DNA from: UBA7985 sp965661545
GTDB lineage: Bacteria; Pseudomonadota; Alphaproteobacteria; UBA7985
DNA: 64,000 nt
Reading direction: 5' to 3'
Assembly: GCA_965661545.1 (NCBI GenBank)
Contig: CBFIEF010000003.1
Coordinates: forward strand, 75,547 to 139,546
The notes beneath the pieces were generated by a model that did not search any database, was not told where the DNA came from, and saw nothing but the letters and a program-made list of their open reading frames with translations. Shown in pieces: positions 35,286 to 43,996 of this stretch (position 1 is its first letter; every line of letters starts with the position of its first letter). The position numbers and the translations under genes were made by a program.

Positions 35286-35615
35286 ATGTCTATGTATGAA
35301 AAAATGATGAAGACGACCGACGACCGCGATGTTGATGGCTACATGGCGCTGTTGCACGACGATTACGTCTTTGTCCGTCACCAGAGCGGTACTGAGGTCT
35401 CCAAGGCAGATTGGGGCCCAGCGATGGCCGAGATGATGGCAAGCGACAAGCTTGAGTTTTTCAACAATCGCTGCATCTACGAAAACGATGACGTCGTTGT
35501 TTCGCATCAGGTCATGGGCTTTCCTGATGGCACCAAAGAGGCTGTGCTGATCGTCAACACCATTCAGGATGGCCTGATCATCCGGACCGAAACCGGCGCC
35601 ACGCTTCTCAAGTAA
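35286..35615 (+). CDS. NTF2-like (SnoaL/DUF4440-type) small protein
   Basis: The 109-residue protein begins MSMYEKMMKTTDDRDVDGYM, then LLHDDYVFVRHQSG and further beta strands, the cone-shaped NTF2 fold seen in SnoaL, ketosteroid isomerase and DUF4440 proteins. The pocket residues do not point to a particular reaction. ATG 35286 is chosen because GGAG at 35275-35278 is seven bases away; ATG 35280 is only one base away. It leads a group of small genes transcribed rightward. Confidence 0.75.
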   Translation: MSMYEKMMKTTDDRDVDGYMALLHDDYVFVRHQSGTEVSKADWGPAMAEMMASDKLEFFNNRCIYENDDVVVSHQVMGFPDGTKEAVLIVNTIQDGLIIRTETGATLLK

Positions 35616-35654
35616 GCACGGCAGAGGAAATCCGTATTAGGAAGGAGTATCACC

Positions 35655-35939
35655 ATGAAAATGTTGGTTACCGTAACGATCACCAAGGGCTTTGCCCGCT
35701 GGGTCGAAATGACCAAATCCCTGACGCCAATGGCTGAAGAAAATGGGATGCGGATGATTTGGGCTGGGACTAACCCAGATGAAACTCAGGTCTACGTGGT
35801 CATGGAACTTCAGAATGCGGAGCAGATGAAGACGTTTGGCGAGCGTGAAGACGTGGTCAAAGCGCGCGCAGAAGCTGGCGCAATTGTTGAGTCTACAACC
35901 GTAATCTCGCCCATTGGCCAAGACTACATTCCCGCCTAA
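35655..35939 (+). CDS. Small ferredoxin-like-fold protein, possibly DUF3764
   Basis: The 94-residue protein has AAGGAG well placed before ATG 35655. It reads as beta-alpha-beta segments: MLVTVTITKGFARWVEM, a Gly-Met turn, TQVYVVMELQNAEQMKTF, and ARAEAGAIVESTTV. This resembles DUF3764 and other dimeric alpha/beta-barrel proteins. No catalytic residues can be named. It follows the NTF2-like gene by 39 bases and is probably cotranscribed. Confidence 0.65.
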   Translation: MKMLVTVTITKGFARWVEMTKSLTPMAEENGMRMIWAGTNPDETQVYVVMELQNAEQMKTFGEREDVVKARAEAGAIVESTTVISPIGQDYIPA

Positions 35940-35975
35940 AGTTTCGTCTTTAGGCCTGCTAGGAGCCATCGCGCT

Positions 35976-36116
35976 GTGACTGTCATGTTCATGTATCTTC
36001 TAGGCCCCTTGTTCGCACTGGGGCTGATTTCATGGGTGAACCGGGCACAAATCCGCGCGTGGCTCCAACGGCGGGGTATGAGAAACGATCAACAAAGCGG
36101 CGACGACAAGTCCTAA
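35976..36116 (+). CDS. Possible 46-residue single-pass membrane protein
   Basis: A GTG at 35976, ten bases after AGGAG (35961-35965), opens a frame reading MTVMFMYLLGPLFALGLISW, then VNRAQIRAWLQRRGMRNDQQ and SGDDKS. One hydrophobic helix is followed by a strongly basic amphipathic stretch and a polar tail. ATGs at 35985 and 35991 are alternatives. It lies 36 bases after the previous gene on the same strand and could be its cotranscribed partner. No homologue is recognised and it may be chance. Confidence 0.5.
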   Translation: MTVMFMYLLGPLFALGLISWVNRAQIRAWLQRRGMRNDQQSGDDKS

Positions 36117-36130
36117 GTCACCAAGGCCGT

Positions 36131-36652
36131 CTATTCACCGCGCTCTCTCTCACGCGCAAAATCCAGCTCATCTTGCATAGCCTTCATATCGATGTAAGCG
36201 GCAATGAGCCGGTCTTCGCCATCAAACAAACGCAGCTCCACCGGGCCACGGTCAAATCGAGCGATGCGCTCGAACCGGACAACGGGCGGATATTCACCCC
36301 AACACATAATCCGTGTGGTCATCATCAACGGCGGGTCCAAGGCCACCGCTGTCCCTACAGCCGTGCCAAAACGACCAAAATAGCTATTACAGGCCGCAAG
36401 CGTGTGAATGTCGCCGGTTGCGTCAACAGTCATGGTAATGGGCTCGTTCTGTCCGCCGCCTGACCATAGCGGTGCGCCATCTTCGTCAAAGACCGTCTTA
36501 AGCCACCACTCCCCAACTAGGGCGTGCATAGAGGTCGATGGGTCTGCATGGTCTGGCGCGGTTGTTTCTGTGTGAGCGGTGACGCTGGGAACGACCGTCA
36601 GAAAGCAGAGGGCTAACCAACCGGCACTCATCGTTTGAAACACTGAAATCAT
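36131..36652 (-). CDS. META-domain (HslJ-like) secreted protein
   Basis: The 173-residue precursor has a signal peptide of about 26 residues (LALCFLTVVPSVTAHT). The mature protein begins with GEWWLKTVFDEDG and contains PITMTVDATGDIHTLAACNS followed by YFGRFG, the CNxxxG-type core of META/HslJ domains. HslJ-like proteins are envelope proteins linked to novobiocin tolerance or heat shock, without known enzymatic role. AAGGA precedes ATG 36652 by nine bases. The C-terminus is charged (FARERERGE). Confidence 0.72.
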   Translation of the reverse strand: MISVFQTMSAGWLALCFLTVVPSVTAHTETTAPDHADPSTSMHALVGEWWLKTVFDEDGAPLWSGGGQNEPITMTVDATGDIHTLAACNSYFGRFGTAVGTAVALDPPLMMTTRIMCWGEYPPVVRFERIARFDRGPVELRLFDGEDRLIAAYIDMKAMQDELDFARERERGE

Positions 36653-37162
36653 CGTCAGCCGTCCTTTTCCTCACTCGCTCCAGACTTGGGTCTCCAGATT
36701 GGAAATGTCTACGCCTTGAGCAAAACTGACACCGTTTTGTCTGATGCTTGGCCGCAGCGGTTGCTTCGCAGCCTTTGTACGCGTTCTCCATACCAACCTA
36801 TCGCCACTCCATTGTCCATGCAGGCAAGGAACAGCATTACAGCCAGACGATTGTCCCGACATTTGCGATTTTGGAGACCGACATCACTCAATCGATAGTG
36901 GCAGCGCTGTGAGAGCGAAAATAATGGAATGATGGGATGCCAAAACACCGCATTTAGGGTGCTGGGCGCGCTATTCGATGCCGATGAACTTCTAGACATC
37001 TCTTGAAAAAATTCGCGGGCAGGTAACAGAAGTGTTCCGAACAAGCCTGTATTTCTACAGCAGTTCGCACCCGAACGTGTACCGGGACGCGGATCAATCG
37101 CGTCTCGCAAGAACCTAAGTCATTTATTCGGCTGGCTTCGTTTACTTCGACAAAGAAGTAAA
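36653..37162. other. Intergenic region without a supported gene
   Basis: About 510 bases between the META-domain gene and tRNA-Gly. Several short frames exist, the longest on the minus strand at 36709-37110, but their translations are compositionally odd, lack ribosome binding sites and resemble no family. A decayed gene is possible; nothing in it is recognisable. Confidence 0.5.
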
Positions 37163-37237
37163 TGGAGCGGGTGATGAGATTCGAACTCACGACACCTAGC
37201 ATGGCAAGCTAGTGCTCTACCCCTGAGCTACACCCGC
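37163..37237 (-). tRNA. tRNA-Gly(GCC)
   Basis: Read on the minus strand the 75-base sequence starts GCGGGTGTAGCTCAGGGGTA, has anticodon GCC in the loop TTGCCAT, the T-loop TTCGAAT, and ends with a paired CACCCGC, discriminator T and encoded CCA. All four stems form. Confidence 0.97.
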
Positions 37238-37505
37238 GCCGGGGATGGAGCGGTGTTTATCCCCCTGCCCCACATAGATCAAGCGCTTATTTTCGATTTT
37301 GCTCTCTGGCGTTCAGCACGGGCTTTGCTGGGTTGCGAACGTCGCGCAACTCGTGCTGAGTTTGCTGTATTCTTGGCGCTCTAAAGGTCCAACGCCAACC
37401 GGCTGTTAGGACCACGCGCTGAGATCCGAACCGCTAAAATCCTCCATTATGGCGACGGCACAACGCGCGGTTCGACTCGTGGCATGGAGCCAGCCGCCAG
37501 TCCCT
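37238..37505. other. Intergenic region between tRNA-Gly and rapZ
   Basis: About 270 bases. In the usual alphaproteobacterial order this place downstream of rapZ would hold the EIIA-Man-like and HPr genes of the nitrogen/regulatory phosphotransferase system. No such frame is present. Confidence 0.5.
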
Positions 37506-38330
37506 TCAGTAGCGGCCAGTGTCCCGATGAACGATGCTGACGCTATAACCTTGTGCGCTCAACCACTGAGCGGCTTGTTCCGCAAAGAACACCGAGCGAT
37601 GCTTGCCGCCCGTACAGCCAAAAGCGACCGTAAAATAGGCCTTGCCCTCCTGTTGCTGCCGCGCCGCTGTCACGCTCAGCAGGCCGCGCAAATGGGTAAC
37701 GTAAGCCTCGAACTCTTCGTCCGCGCGAATGTAGTCAGCCACAGACTGATCTTTGCCCGTACGAGGCCTCAGGTCGAGGTCATAGTGTGGATTTCGCAGC
37801 CACCGCACGTCGAACACCATATCAGCGTCCAACGGCAAACCTGAGCGGTAGGAGAAGGACTGTGTCCGGATCTGCAAATGCTCGGTCTTGGGACCAGCCA
37901 GCGCCGAAATTGCTGACCGTAGATCCGTAAGCTTCACACCTGTTGTGTCCATCACCTCATCAGCTCTGGCTCGACGGGACATAGAAGCCGCCTGCTCAGC
38001 CTCCAGAGCGTCTAGCAGCCCCTCTCCTCGATCAAACGGGTGTATGCGGCGGGATTCGTTGTAACGGCGCCTCAGCGTCTCAGGATCAGCACTCAGGAAT
38101 ATGTGGTGAACGCTGACACCGTCGGGCCACGCTGGCAAATCGGGGTCTGTGCCCTGCTCCAGTGGCCAACCCAAAGCAATGTCTTCCGCCTCACTTTGCT
38201 CCACGAAGGCCGGCCATAGCGCAACGGGAACCGCATCGCTGGCCACGAAGCCCATGTCGGACAGCACGGCCAATGCTGTGGTCCGTCCAGCGCCTGAAAG
38301 GCTGGAGATGATGAAAACGCGCTTGGTCAT
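37506..38330 (-). CDS. rapZ: RapZ/YvcJ family RNase adaptor, nucleotide-binding protein
   Basis: RapZ-family proteins bind nucleotides and small RNAs or UDP-GlcNAc signals. The 274-residue protein has the P-loop SSLSGAGRTTAL at residues 9-20, with Arg instead of the usual Lys, and SDAVP where DNLP is typical. The C-terminal part is well conserved: VFDVRWLRNPHYDLDLRPRT and TVAFGCTGGKHRSVF, the latter with the family's RNA-binding Cys/Gly/His segment. Its ATG overlaps the chvG stop by one base, so it is translated with chvG. The hprK gene that often lies between chvG and rapZ is missing. Confidence 0.9.
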   Translation of the reverse strand: MTKRVFIISSLSGAGRTTALAVLSDMGFVASDAVPVALWPAFVEQSEAEDIALGWPLEQGTDPDLPAWPDGVSVHHIFLSADPETLRRRYNESRRIHPFDRGEGLLDALEAEQAASMSRRARADEVMDTTGVKLTDLRSAISALAGPKTEHLQIRTQSFSYRSGLPLDADMVFDVRWLRNPHYDLDLRPRTGKDQSVADYIRADEEFEAYVTHLRGLLSVTAARQQQEGKAYFTVAFGCTGGKHRSVFFAEQAAQWLSAQGYSVSIVHRDTGRY

Positions 38331-39997
38331 CAGAGTTTAAAATCCTCCGGCATCTCGGGCAGACGCAGGACCACTCGGCCCCCTGAAATCTCGCCGTTAC
38401 GATCTGCGTTTTCAGCCCAGATTTTACCGCCATGCGCATTAACGATTTGCTTGGAAATCGACAGCCCCAAGCCGGAGTGCTTGCCAAAGCCATCCTGCTC
38501 GGGCCGGTCGGTGTAAAAGCGGTCGAAGACCTTGTTCAACTTGTCCGCTGGGAAACCAATGCCTTGATCCTCAACTGACAACAAAATGTCGCCGCGCTCT
38601 CGGGTCAAGCGCACCCATATCTTCCCGTTCACTGGGGAGAAGGTTTGGGCATTGGTGATCACGTTGACCAACACTTGGCCTAAGCGCAACTCAGCACCGA
38701 GAATGAAAAAGCCAGGTTTGCGGGGCTGCGCAGGCTCTAGAATGATTTCGACGTCGCTTTCGACCATTTGATGCTGCAGCGAAACCACGTCTTCAGCCAG
38801 TGCATACAGGTCCAATTCCTCCCAGTGCGAGCGCGCCAACTCGGCGTCCAGGCGCGAACTGTCAGAAATATCGGTTATCAGGCGGTCCATGCGATCAACA
38901 TCGTGGGTCAAAATGTCGAACAGGACCTCCTGCTGCTTTGGATCTTTGACCATTGATAAGGTTTCAAAAGCCGAGCGCAACGATGTCAGCGGGTTCTTCA
39001 GCTCGTGAGCCACATCGGCGGCAAAGCTCTCCATGGAGTCGATCCGGTCCCAAAGGCTTTCCGTCATGTCACGCAGCGAGAGCGACAAATCGCCAATTTC
39101 ATCACCCCGTTTGGAAAGGTCTGGAATCGCATGGCGGCGGTCTTTTTGGCGGCGCACGAGATCAGCGGACTTTGCTAAGTGACGCACAGGCTGGGCAATG
39201 GTGTTGGCCAGGTAAATGGACAGCAGAACCGTCACAGCCAAGGCAATCAGGAACAGCGTGAGGATAAAGGTCTGCATCGACGCGATTCGCTCATCAACAA
39301 TTGTCGTCTCACGAGACATCATCAGACCACCGAGCACGCGTCTATATTCCTGCACCGGAACCGCAGCCGACAGCACGAGCGCATTACCATCCGCCGACCG
39401 AACGCCGTTGGCAAACTTCCCAAACAACGCGTCCGCTGCTTCGGGATAATGGTCTGCGCGCTGAGGCATGGTTTCGATATAGCGCGGGAATTGACGTCCG
39501 CCGCGCCGAATAGCCCGCCAAATCGCGCGAGGGGAGAAATTCTCTATAAGGGTCGGCTTGTCCAGAGATTGCGCGTAAATCGGCACCATGCCGCCGCGAA
39601 GCACTCGAGAATCAGCCAACAAGTCACCGTTGAGCGCAAAAAGGCGCGCGCGGGAGGGGCTTTCTATGGTGAGCAACCGCAAAAACAGCGCGCTTCGGTC
39701 CTCGTCAAGCTGCTTGTCCGAGCCTTCGCCGGTGACCGCTGCCGAACCCAAAGCAACCGCGATAATCCGCCCTTCGGACCGCAGCGCCTCAAGCTCGCCG
39801 TCGATCAGGAATTGACGATACCGGTCGGTGTAGAGGAACCCGATCACAGGAATTAACAAGGTGATCATATTGATCGCAAGAATGCGCCCGACCAAGGATT
39901 GCGAGCCGGGCCCCCGGGGACGCCATCGAACACGTCGACCCAGGACAGCAGACGCCCAACGCTCAACGATTGTTCGTGGGCGGGGCGCGCGCTTCAT
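38330..39997 (-). CDS. chvG: Sensor histidine kinase, ChvG/ExoS type
   Basis: The 555-residue membrane kinase has two transmembrane helices flanking a periplasmic domain of about 200 residues (first helix LVGRILAINMITLLIPVIGF, second near residue 250), a HAMP domain and HisKA with the phospho-acceptor in AADVAHELKNPLTSLRSAF. An HATPase follows (VEDQGIGFPADKL, GLGLSISKQIVNAHGG). ChvG/ExoS controls envelope, acid and exopolysaccharide responses in alphaproteobacteria. ATG 39997 has AGGA seven bases upstream; a TTG at 40024 is less likely. Its regulator chvI is 169 bases upstream. Confidence 0.9.
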   Translation of the reverse strand: MKRAPRPRTIVERWASAVLGRRVRWRPRGPGSQSLVGRILAINMITLLIPVIGFLYTDRYRQFLIDGELEALRSEGRIIAVALGSAAVTGEGSDKQLDEDRSALFLRLLTIESPSRARLFALNGDLLADSRVLRGGMVPIYAQSLDKPTLIENFSPRAIWRAIRRGGRQFPRYIETMPQRADHYPEAADALFGKFANGVRSADGNALVLSAAVPVQEYRRVLGGLMMSRETTIVDERIASMQTFILTLFLIALAVTVLLSIYLANTIAQPVRHLAKSADLVRRQKDRRHAIPDLSKRGDEIGDLSLSLRDMTESLWDRIDSMESFAADVAHELKNPLTSLRSAFETLSMVKDPKQQEVLFDILTHDVDRMDRLITDISDSSRLDAELARSHWEELDLYALAEDVVSLQHQMVESDVEIILEPAQPRKPGFFILGAELRLGQVLVNVITNAQTFSPVNGKIWVRLTRERGDILLSVEDQGIGFPADKLNKVFDRFYTDRPEQDGFGKHSGLGLSISKQIVNAHGGKIWAENADRNGEISGGRVVLRLPEMPEDFKL

Positions 39998-40165
39998 GGG
40001 TTTATCCTGCGGTGCAGTGGTCAAAGGCTAGGCCAGTTTTGCAGACAAAGAGGCCTTTAAACTAGGGCCAACACGCCAGCTTGCACAGACCCCATGGCAC
40101 TTGGGCCTTGTGGACGTGTCGAACCTTCGACTCATTTGGTCTGAATCTTGGAAGATCGGGGGTAA

Positions 40166-40879
40166 TCAGGTCACCACGCCATTGTCTTTGTACCGGTAAC
40201 CGACACCGTAAAGGGTTTCGATTTGGTTAAAGTTCTCATCGACGGCTTTGAATTTCTTCCGAAGCCGCTTGATATGCGAATCGATCGTCCGATCATCAAC
40301 ATAGATGTGCTCGCCATAGGCTGCATCCATCAGCTGGTCACGGGTTTTGACGTGCCCTGGACGCTGAACCAGAGACTTGAGGATCAGGAACTCTGTGACC
40401 GTTAGAGTGATGTCATCCGTCTTCCACAAACACTGATGCTTTACGGGATCAAGGCGAAGTTCACCACGCGTCAGAACATCGTTCCCGACCTCACGCTCTG
40501 GTGTCGCTACGGCCATTTCGTCCCGACGGAGAAGCGCACGGATGCGCTCGACGAGCAAGCGCTGGGAGAAGGGCTTTTTGATGTAATCATCAGCGCCCAT
40601 CCGCAGACCCAGCACTTCGTCCACCTCGTCATCTTTAGAGGTGAGGAATATTACAGGGACCTGGCTTTGGGTCCGCAAACGACTGAGCAGCTCCATGCCA
40701 TCCATGCGTGGCATCTTGATATCAAGAATGACCAAATCAGCAGGCTGAATGGTCAAACTCTTCAGGGCATCAGAACCATCTGAAAAAGTCCGCGTGCGAA
40801 ACCCTTCGGCTTCGAGAGCCATAGAAACAGAGGTCAGAATGTTACGATCGTCATCTACGAGAGCGATGGTCTGTTGCAC
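40166..40879 (-). CDS. chvI: OmpR-family response regulator, ChvI type
   Basis: The 237-residue regulator begins at GTG 40879, with GGAG at a good distance, giving MQQTIALVDDDRNILTSVSM, the standard ChvI N-terminus. The frame remains open to 41011 but that extension is not family-like. The receiver has the phosphoacceptor Asp in LVILDIKMPRMDG and Lys in YIKKPF, and the C-terminal winged helix has TVTEFLILKSLVQRPGHVKT and RTIDSHIKRLRKKF. It pairs with ChvG. Confidence 0.93.
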   Translation of the reverse strand: MQQTIALVDDDRNILTSVSMALEAEGFRTRTFSDGSDALKSLTIQPADLVILDIKMPRMDGMELLSRLRTQSQVPVIFLTSKDDEVDEVLGLRMGADDYIKKPFSQRLLVERIRALLRRDEMAVATPEREVGNDVLTRGELRLDPVKHQCLWKTDDITLTVTEFLILKSLVQRPGHVKTRDQLMDAAYGEHIYVDDRTIDSHIKRLRKKFKAVDENFNQIETLYGVGYRYKDNGVVT

Positions 40880-41175
40880 GGTTATCTCCGCGAGCGTGAT
40901 GTTGGTTATTAGGTCTATGATGCCTAAGTGTGCTCTATTGGCAACAATCTTGCGGCGAGAATAAGGTACGTCGTGTCGAAAAGCTGAACAAAGTGTGGCA
41001 AAGAGCAGCAAATTTTACGTTTATCACGCTCCTTTGCAGTTGTTTTATCCGGTGCGACAAATTTTCACCGGTGTGGTAAATTTGAAATGAATTCGTTATA
41101 AACGGTGCGTTGGTGCGGGCGTTCTTTAAGCGGTTTTCCCTCACTTGTTATACATTTCGAAATAGAAGCGCGTGC
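40880..41175. other. Divergent intergenic region between chvI and the EAL gene
   Basis: About 300 bases with two AT-rich stretches near 41000-41100, including two GGTG(T/C)G-type repeats around 41051 and 41072 (CCGGTGCGACAAATTT and CCGGTGTGGTAAATTT). These 16-base half-similar copies 21 bases apart could be regulator sites for chvI or the EAL gene. Confidence 0.4.
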
Positions 41176-42312
41176 ATGACAGCGGATCCTCCCCCCATCA
41201 GCACTTTCGCTGCCGCATCAGCGGCGGTGAGGCCTGCCTTAGAGACCATGCGGGGCGTCCAAGCCGCCATGGGTGGCGGAACACTTGGTTGGCGGTTTGA
41301 GCTGGGGGCAGGCCTTACGGCATCGGTCATTGCTGAACTTGGAGGGTTTGATCTTGCCCTCACGCCACTTACACCCCCTGACTTCAGAGGCAGCTTAGGC
41401 AAAGCCATTGGCGACCTGGAGGCAAATAAGGGTCAGAGCCAAACAAGAACCATCACTCAATACGTCTTAAGCGAGACTATAGATCGCCCCTCATTGAGCC
41501 ATCTGCTCGATCAGATGTTGGTCGCAGCACAGGCAAGGCACCAGACCGGTTTGTTGCGTGTCAGTGCGTTGGGCTCCGAGTGGCTGGGATCCGATTTGGG
41601 TCGATCAGAGTCGATGCCGCCCTTGTTGGACTTTTTGCGTGGTGGTCGGCTGACCTACGCTGATCAGGCGATTTTTCGCAGTGGATCGACCCAACCTTCG
41701 CGTCATGAAACGCTCGCGCGGTTTCATCATGGGGCTGACACGATACTGCCAGCTGGCCAAGTGCTCACAGGTCTAGAACCAGATGCAGTGCTGGTTGAGT
41801 TGGATCGAGCAATGCTGGCGGGCGCCGTCGAGAGATTGGTCGCGAACCCCACGCTGCAACTGAGCATTAATGTGTGCCGAACCACGTTGCTCAATACCGA
41901 TTGGACGACGCTCTTGGCTGCGTCAGTGGATCGCCATCCCGACGCCCTCGCACGTGCGGTATTCGAAGTTACAGAATGGCCAGCACGCGCCATTCACACA
42001 CCACTCGCCACGGGGCTTGCGCCGCTGGCAAAGCTCGGTCAGCGCCTTTGGCTTGACGATTTTGGGGCTGGGCTGACGAGCTTTAACGAGGCCTTTATCC
42101 CTGGTATCGCGGGGCTGAAGATCGACCGATCTTTGCACCGCCAGTGTTTTACGGACCGGGACACTTTCGGGGCTTTGGAGCTGGTTGCGGCATTCGCGCG
42201 TCGACAGGGCAAAACCTGTGTGATTGAAGGCGTGGAAACGGACCAAGAGCGCAGGTTTGCTGAAGCCTGCGGTGCTAGCCACGTTCAAGGCTTCTTCTCG
42301 GGCCAAGTCTAG
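41176..42312 (+). CDS. EAL domain protein, probable cyclic-di-GMP phosphodiesterase
   Basis: The 378-residue protein has an unassigned N-terminal half and a C-terminal EAL domain. Metal- and substrate-binding motifs are largely kept: HETLARF for the EALLR segment (A to T change), LSINVC with the Asn, VFEVTEW with Glu, LWLDDFGAG with the Asp pair, LKIDRSL with Lys, CVIEGVET with Glu and QGFFSG at the end. Activity is therefore likely although the first motif is altered. No GGDEF or membrane segment is present. ATG 41176 is preferred to TTG 41110. It converges on parB. Confidence 0.85.
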   Translation: MTADPPPISTFAAASAAVRPALETMRGVQAAMGGGTLGWRFELGAGLTASVIAELGGFDLALTPLTPPDFRGSLGKAIGDLEANKGQSQTRTITQYVLSETIDRPSLSHLLDQMLVAAQARHQTGLLRVSALGSEWLGSDLGRSESMPPLLDFLRGGRLTYADQAIFRSGSTQPSRHETLARFHHGADTILPAGQVLTGLEPDAVLVELDRAMLAGAVERLVANPTLQLSINVCRTTLLNTDWTTLLAASVDRHPDALARAVFEVTEWPARAIHTPLATGLAPLAKLGQRLWLDDFGAGLTSFNEAFIPGIAGLKIDRSLHRQCFTDRDTFGALELVAAFARRQGKTCVIEGVETDQERRFAEACGASHVQGFFSGQV

Positions 42313-42320
42313 GGTTGCCG

Positions 42321-43193
42321 TTAAGCTTTGTCAGACAGCTTTGCCAAAATCAGTTCGAGCTGTTCCAGTGAAGCATAGGACACGCGGACTTGGCCCTTGG
42401 TGCCTGAGCCTTGGATCTGTACGGCCAGGCCAAGCGCGCCCGTAGCTGCTTCTTCGGCTTCGCGAAGGTCTGGGTCTTTTTCTCCGATAGCGGTAGACTG
42501 CGCTGACGACTTGGACCCGTCATTGGCAGTCGCCAGATCCCGAACCGCTTGCTCCAACTCACGAACTGACCATTCGCCCGCCACAGCCTGACGCGCCAAG
42601 GGCAGGGGGTTGCTCAGAGACAGAAGGGCGCGGGCATGGCCCGCGGTCAGCTGGCCGTCCTCTACCATCCGTCGCAAGCCTTCAGGCATCGCCAGCAGGC
42701 GCAAAACATTGGCGACGTGGGCGCGGCTCTTGCCCACTCGATCGGCGGCTTCAGCTTGGGTGTAGTTGAACTGCGTGATCAAGCGCCTGTAGCCTTCGGC
42801 CTCTTCAAAGACACTCAGGTCTTCCCGCTGAATGTTTTCCAGCAGCGCCACCTCTGCGGCGTCCTTGTCCGACATAGGGCGGACAATCACAGGAACTTCG
42901 TGCAAGGAGGCGCTTTGCGCCGCGCGCCAACGGCGTTCACCCGCAATGATTTCATAGCGGGTTTTGACGCCATCGCTGGATTCGCGGACCAGCAAGGGTT
43001 GGATGATGCCTTGTGATCGAATCGAATCCGCTAATTCACTCAGGCGTTCTGGGTCAAACACCTGACGGGGCTGAAACGGGCTAGGGGACAGGTCACTGAT
43101 GGGCACCAACTGCGGATTGGCTCCGGACACTTCACCGGGATTATCATCGTCAAAAAGCGCGCTCAGACCACGGCCTAACCCTTTTTGCGCCAT
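42321..43193 (-). CDS. parB: Chromosome partitioning protein ParB
   Basis: ParB binds parS, spreads on CTP and drives origin segregation with ParA. The 290-residue protein starts MAQKGLGRGLSALFDDD, the usual N-terminal box, followed by QPRQVFDPERLSELADSI, the CTP-binding GERRWRAAQSASL segment, the helix-turn-helix near residue 145 (TQAEAADRVGKSRAHVANVL) and a C-terminal dimerisation domain. ATG 43193 has AAGGA seven bases upstream. It follows parA by 29 bases. Two parS sites lie in mnmG. Confidence 0.96.
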   Translation of the reverse strand: MAQKGLGRGLSALFDDDNPGEVSGANPQLVPISDLSPSPFQPRQVFDPERLSELADSIRSQGIIQPLLVRESSDGVKTRYEIIAGERRWRAAQSASLHEVPVIVRPMSDKDAAEVALLENIQREDLSVFEEAEGYRRLITQFNYTQAEAADRVGKSRAHVANVLRLLAMPEGLRRMVEDGQLTAGHARALLSLSNPLPLARQAVAGEWSVRELEQAVRDLATANDGSKSSAQSTAIGEKDPDLREAEEAATGALGLAVQIQGSGTKGQVRVSYASLEQLELILAKLSDKA

Positions 43194-43222
43194 CACTCGT
43201 TCCTTCCGGCTGCCTGTAAGAC

Positions 43223-43996
43223 CTAGAGGCCCAGCGTTGTTGCAATTTCATCCGACAGAGCGGCGTAAGCCTGCGCGCCAGAAGATCGCTCATCATAATC
43301 AAAAATCGGCTGCGCATGCGAGGGCGCTTCCGACAGGCGGACGTTGCGCGGGATTTTGGTTTGAAACACGCGGCCTCGCAGATGTGTCCGCACATCGCTT
43401 TCAACCTGCTGAGCCAAACGATTTCGGCCATCATACATGGTCAAAACAACGCCCAGCAACTGCAGTGACCCGTTGGAACCGCGCTTCACCCGGTCCAAAG
43501 TGCGCAACAGGAAGGCGAGACCTTCAAGCGCGAAAAACTCAGCTTGTAGCGGCACCAAAACTCGATCGGCCCACGCCAAACCGTTAAGTGTGAGCAGTCC
43601 CAAGGCAGGCGGACAGTCAATCAAGACAACGTCAAATTCCTGCGCAGCATCCTTCAAGCGGTCACGAAAGCTGAATTGGCGCGCGTCTGCGTCCACCAAC
43701 TCGATCTCCATCGCTGCCAAGTCCTGATTCGCGGGCAAAATAAACAGATCCGCCTGAGACGTGGGCCGAATAGCGTCAGCCGCGTCCTTGGTCCCAGCCA
43801 AAACAGCATAGAGGTTCGCTTCGCGTTCATCGGCAGCGATTCCCAATCCTGTTGAAGCGTTACCTTGCGGGTCAGAATCAATAATGAGCGTCTTCTTACC
43901 TTTGCGCGCGAGCGCGGCGCCGAGGTTTACAGCAGTGGTGGTTTTACCCACGCCGCCTTTTTGATTGGCAATGGCGAGAATTACCGGTTCTGACAC
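43223..43996 (-). CDS. parA: Chromosome partitioning ATPase ParA
   Basis: The 257-residue Walker-type ATPase has the deviant P-loop NQKGGVGKTTTAVNLGAAL near residue 11 and the Asp-containing VVLIDCPPALG segment. The likely start is GTG 43996, giving MSEPVILAIANQKGG as in other chromosomal ParA proteins; the frame runs open to a TTG at 44083 but the added residues are atypical. It lies between rsmG and parB. Confidence 0.95.
   Translation of the reverse strand: MSEPVILAIANQKGGVGKTTTAVNLGAALARKGKKTLIIDSDPQGNASTGLGIAADEREANLYAVLAGTKDAADAIRPTSQADLFILPANQDLAAMEIELVDADARQFSFRDRLKDAAQEFDVVLIDCPPALGLLTLNGLAWADRVLVPLQAEFFALEGLAFLLRTLDRVKRGSNGSLQLLGVVLTMYDGRNRLAQQVESDVRTHLRGRVFQTKIPRNVRLSEAPSHAQPIFDYDERSSGAQAYAALSDEIATTLGL

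Noticed and set aside
36709..37110. 133-codon minus-strand frame
   Set aside because: No start signal, odd composition and no recognisable motif; likely chance, possibly a relic.
37449..37844. 131-codon plus-strand frame opposite rapZ
   Set aside because: It is the antisense shadow of rapZ, whose protein sequence is clearly family-like.
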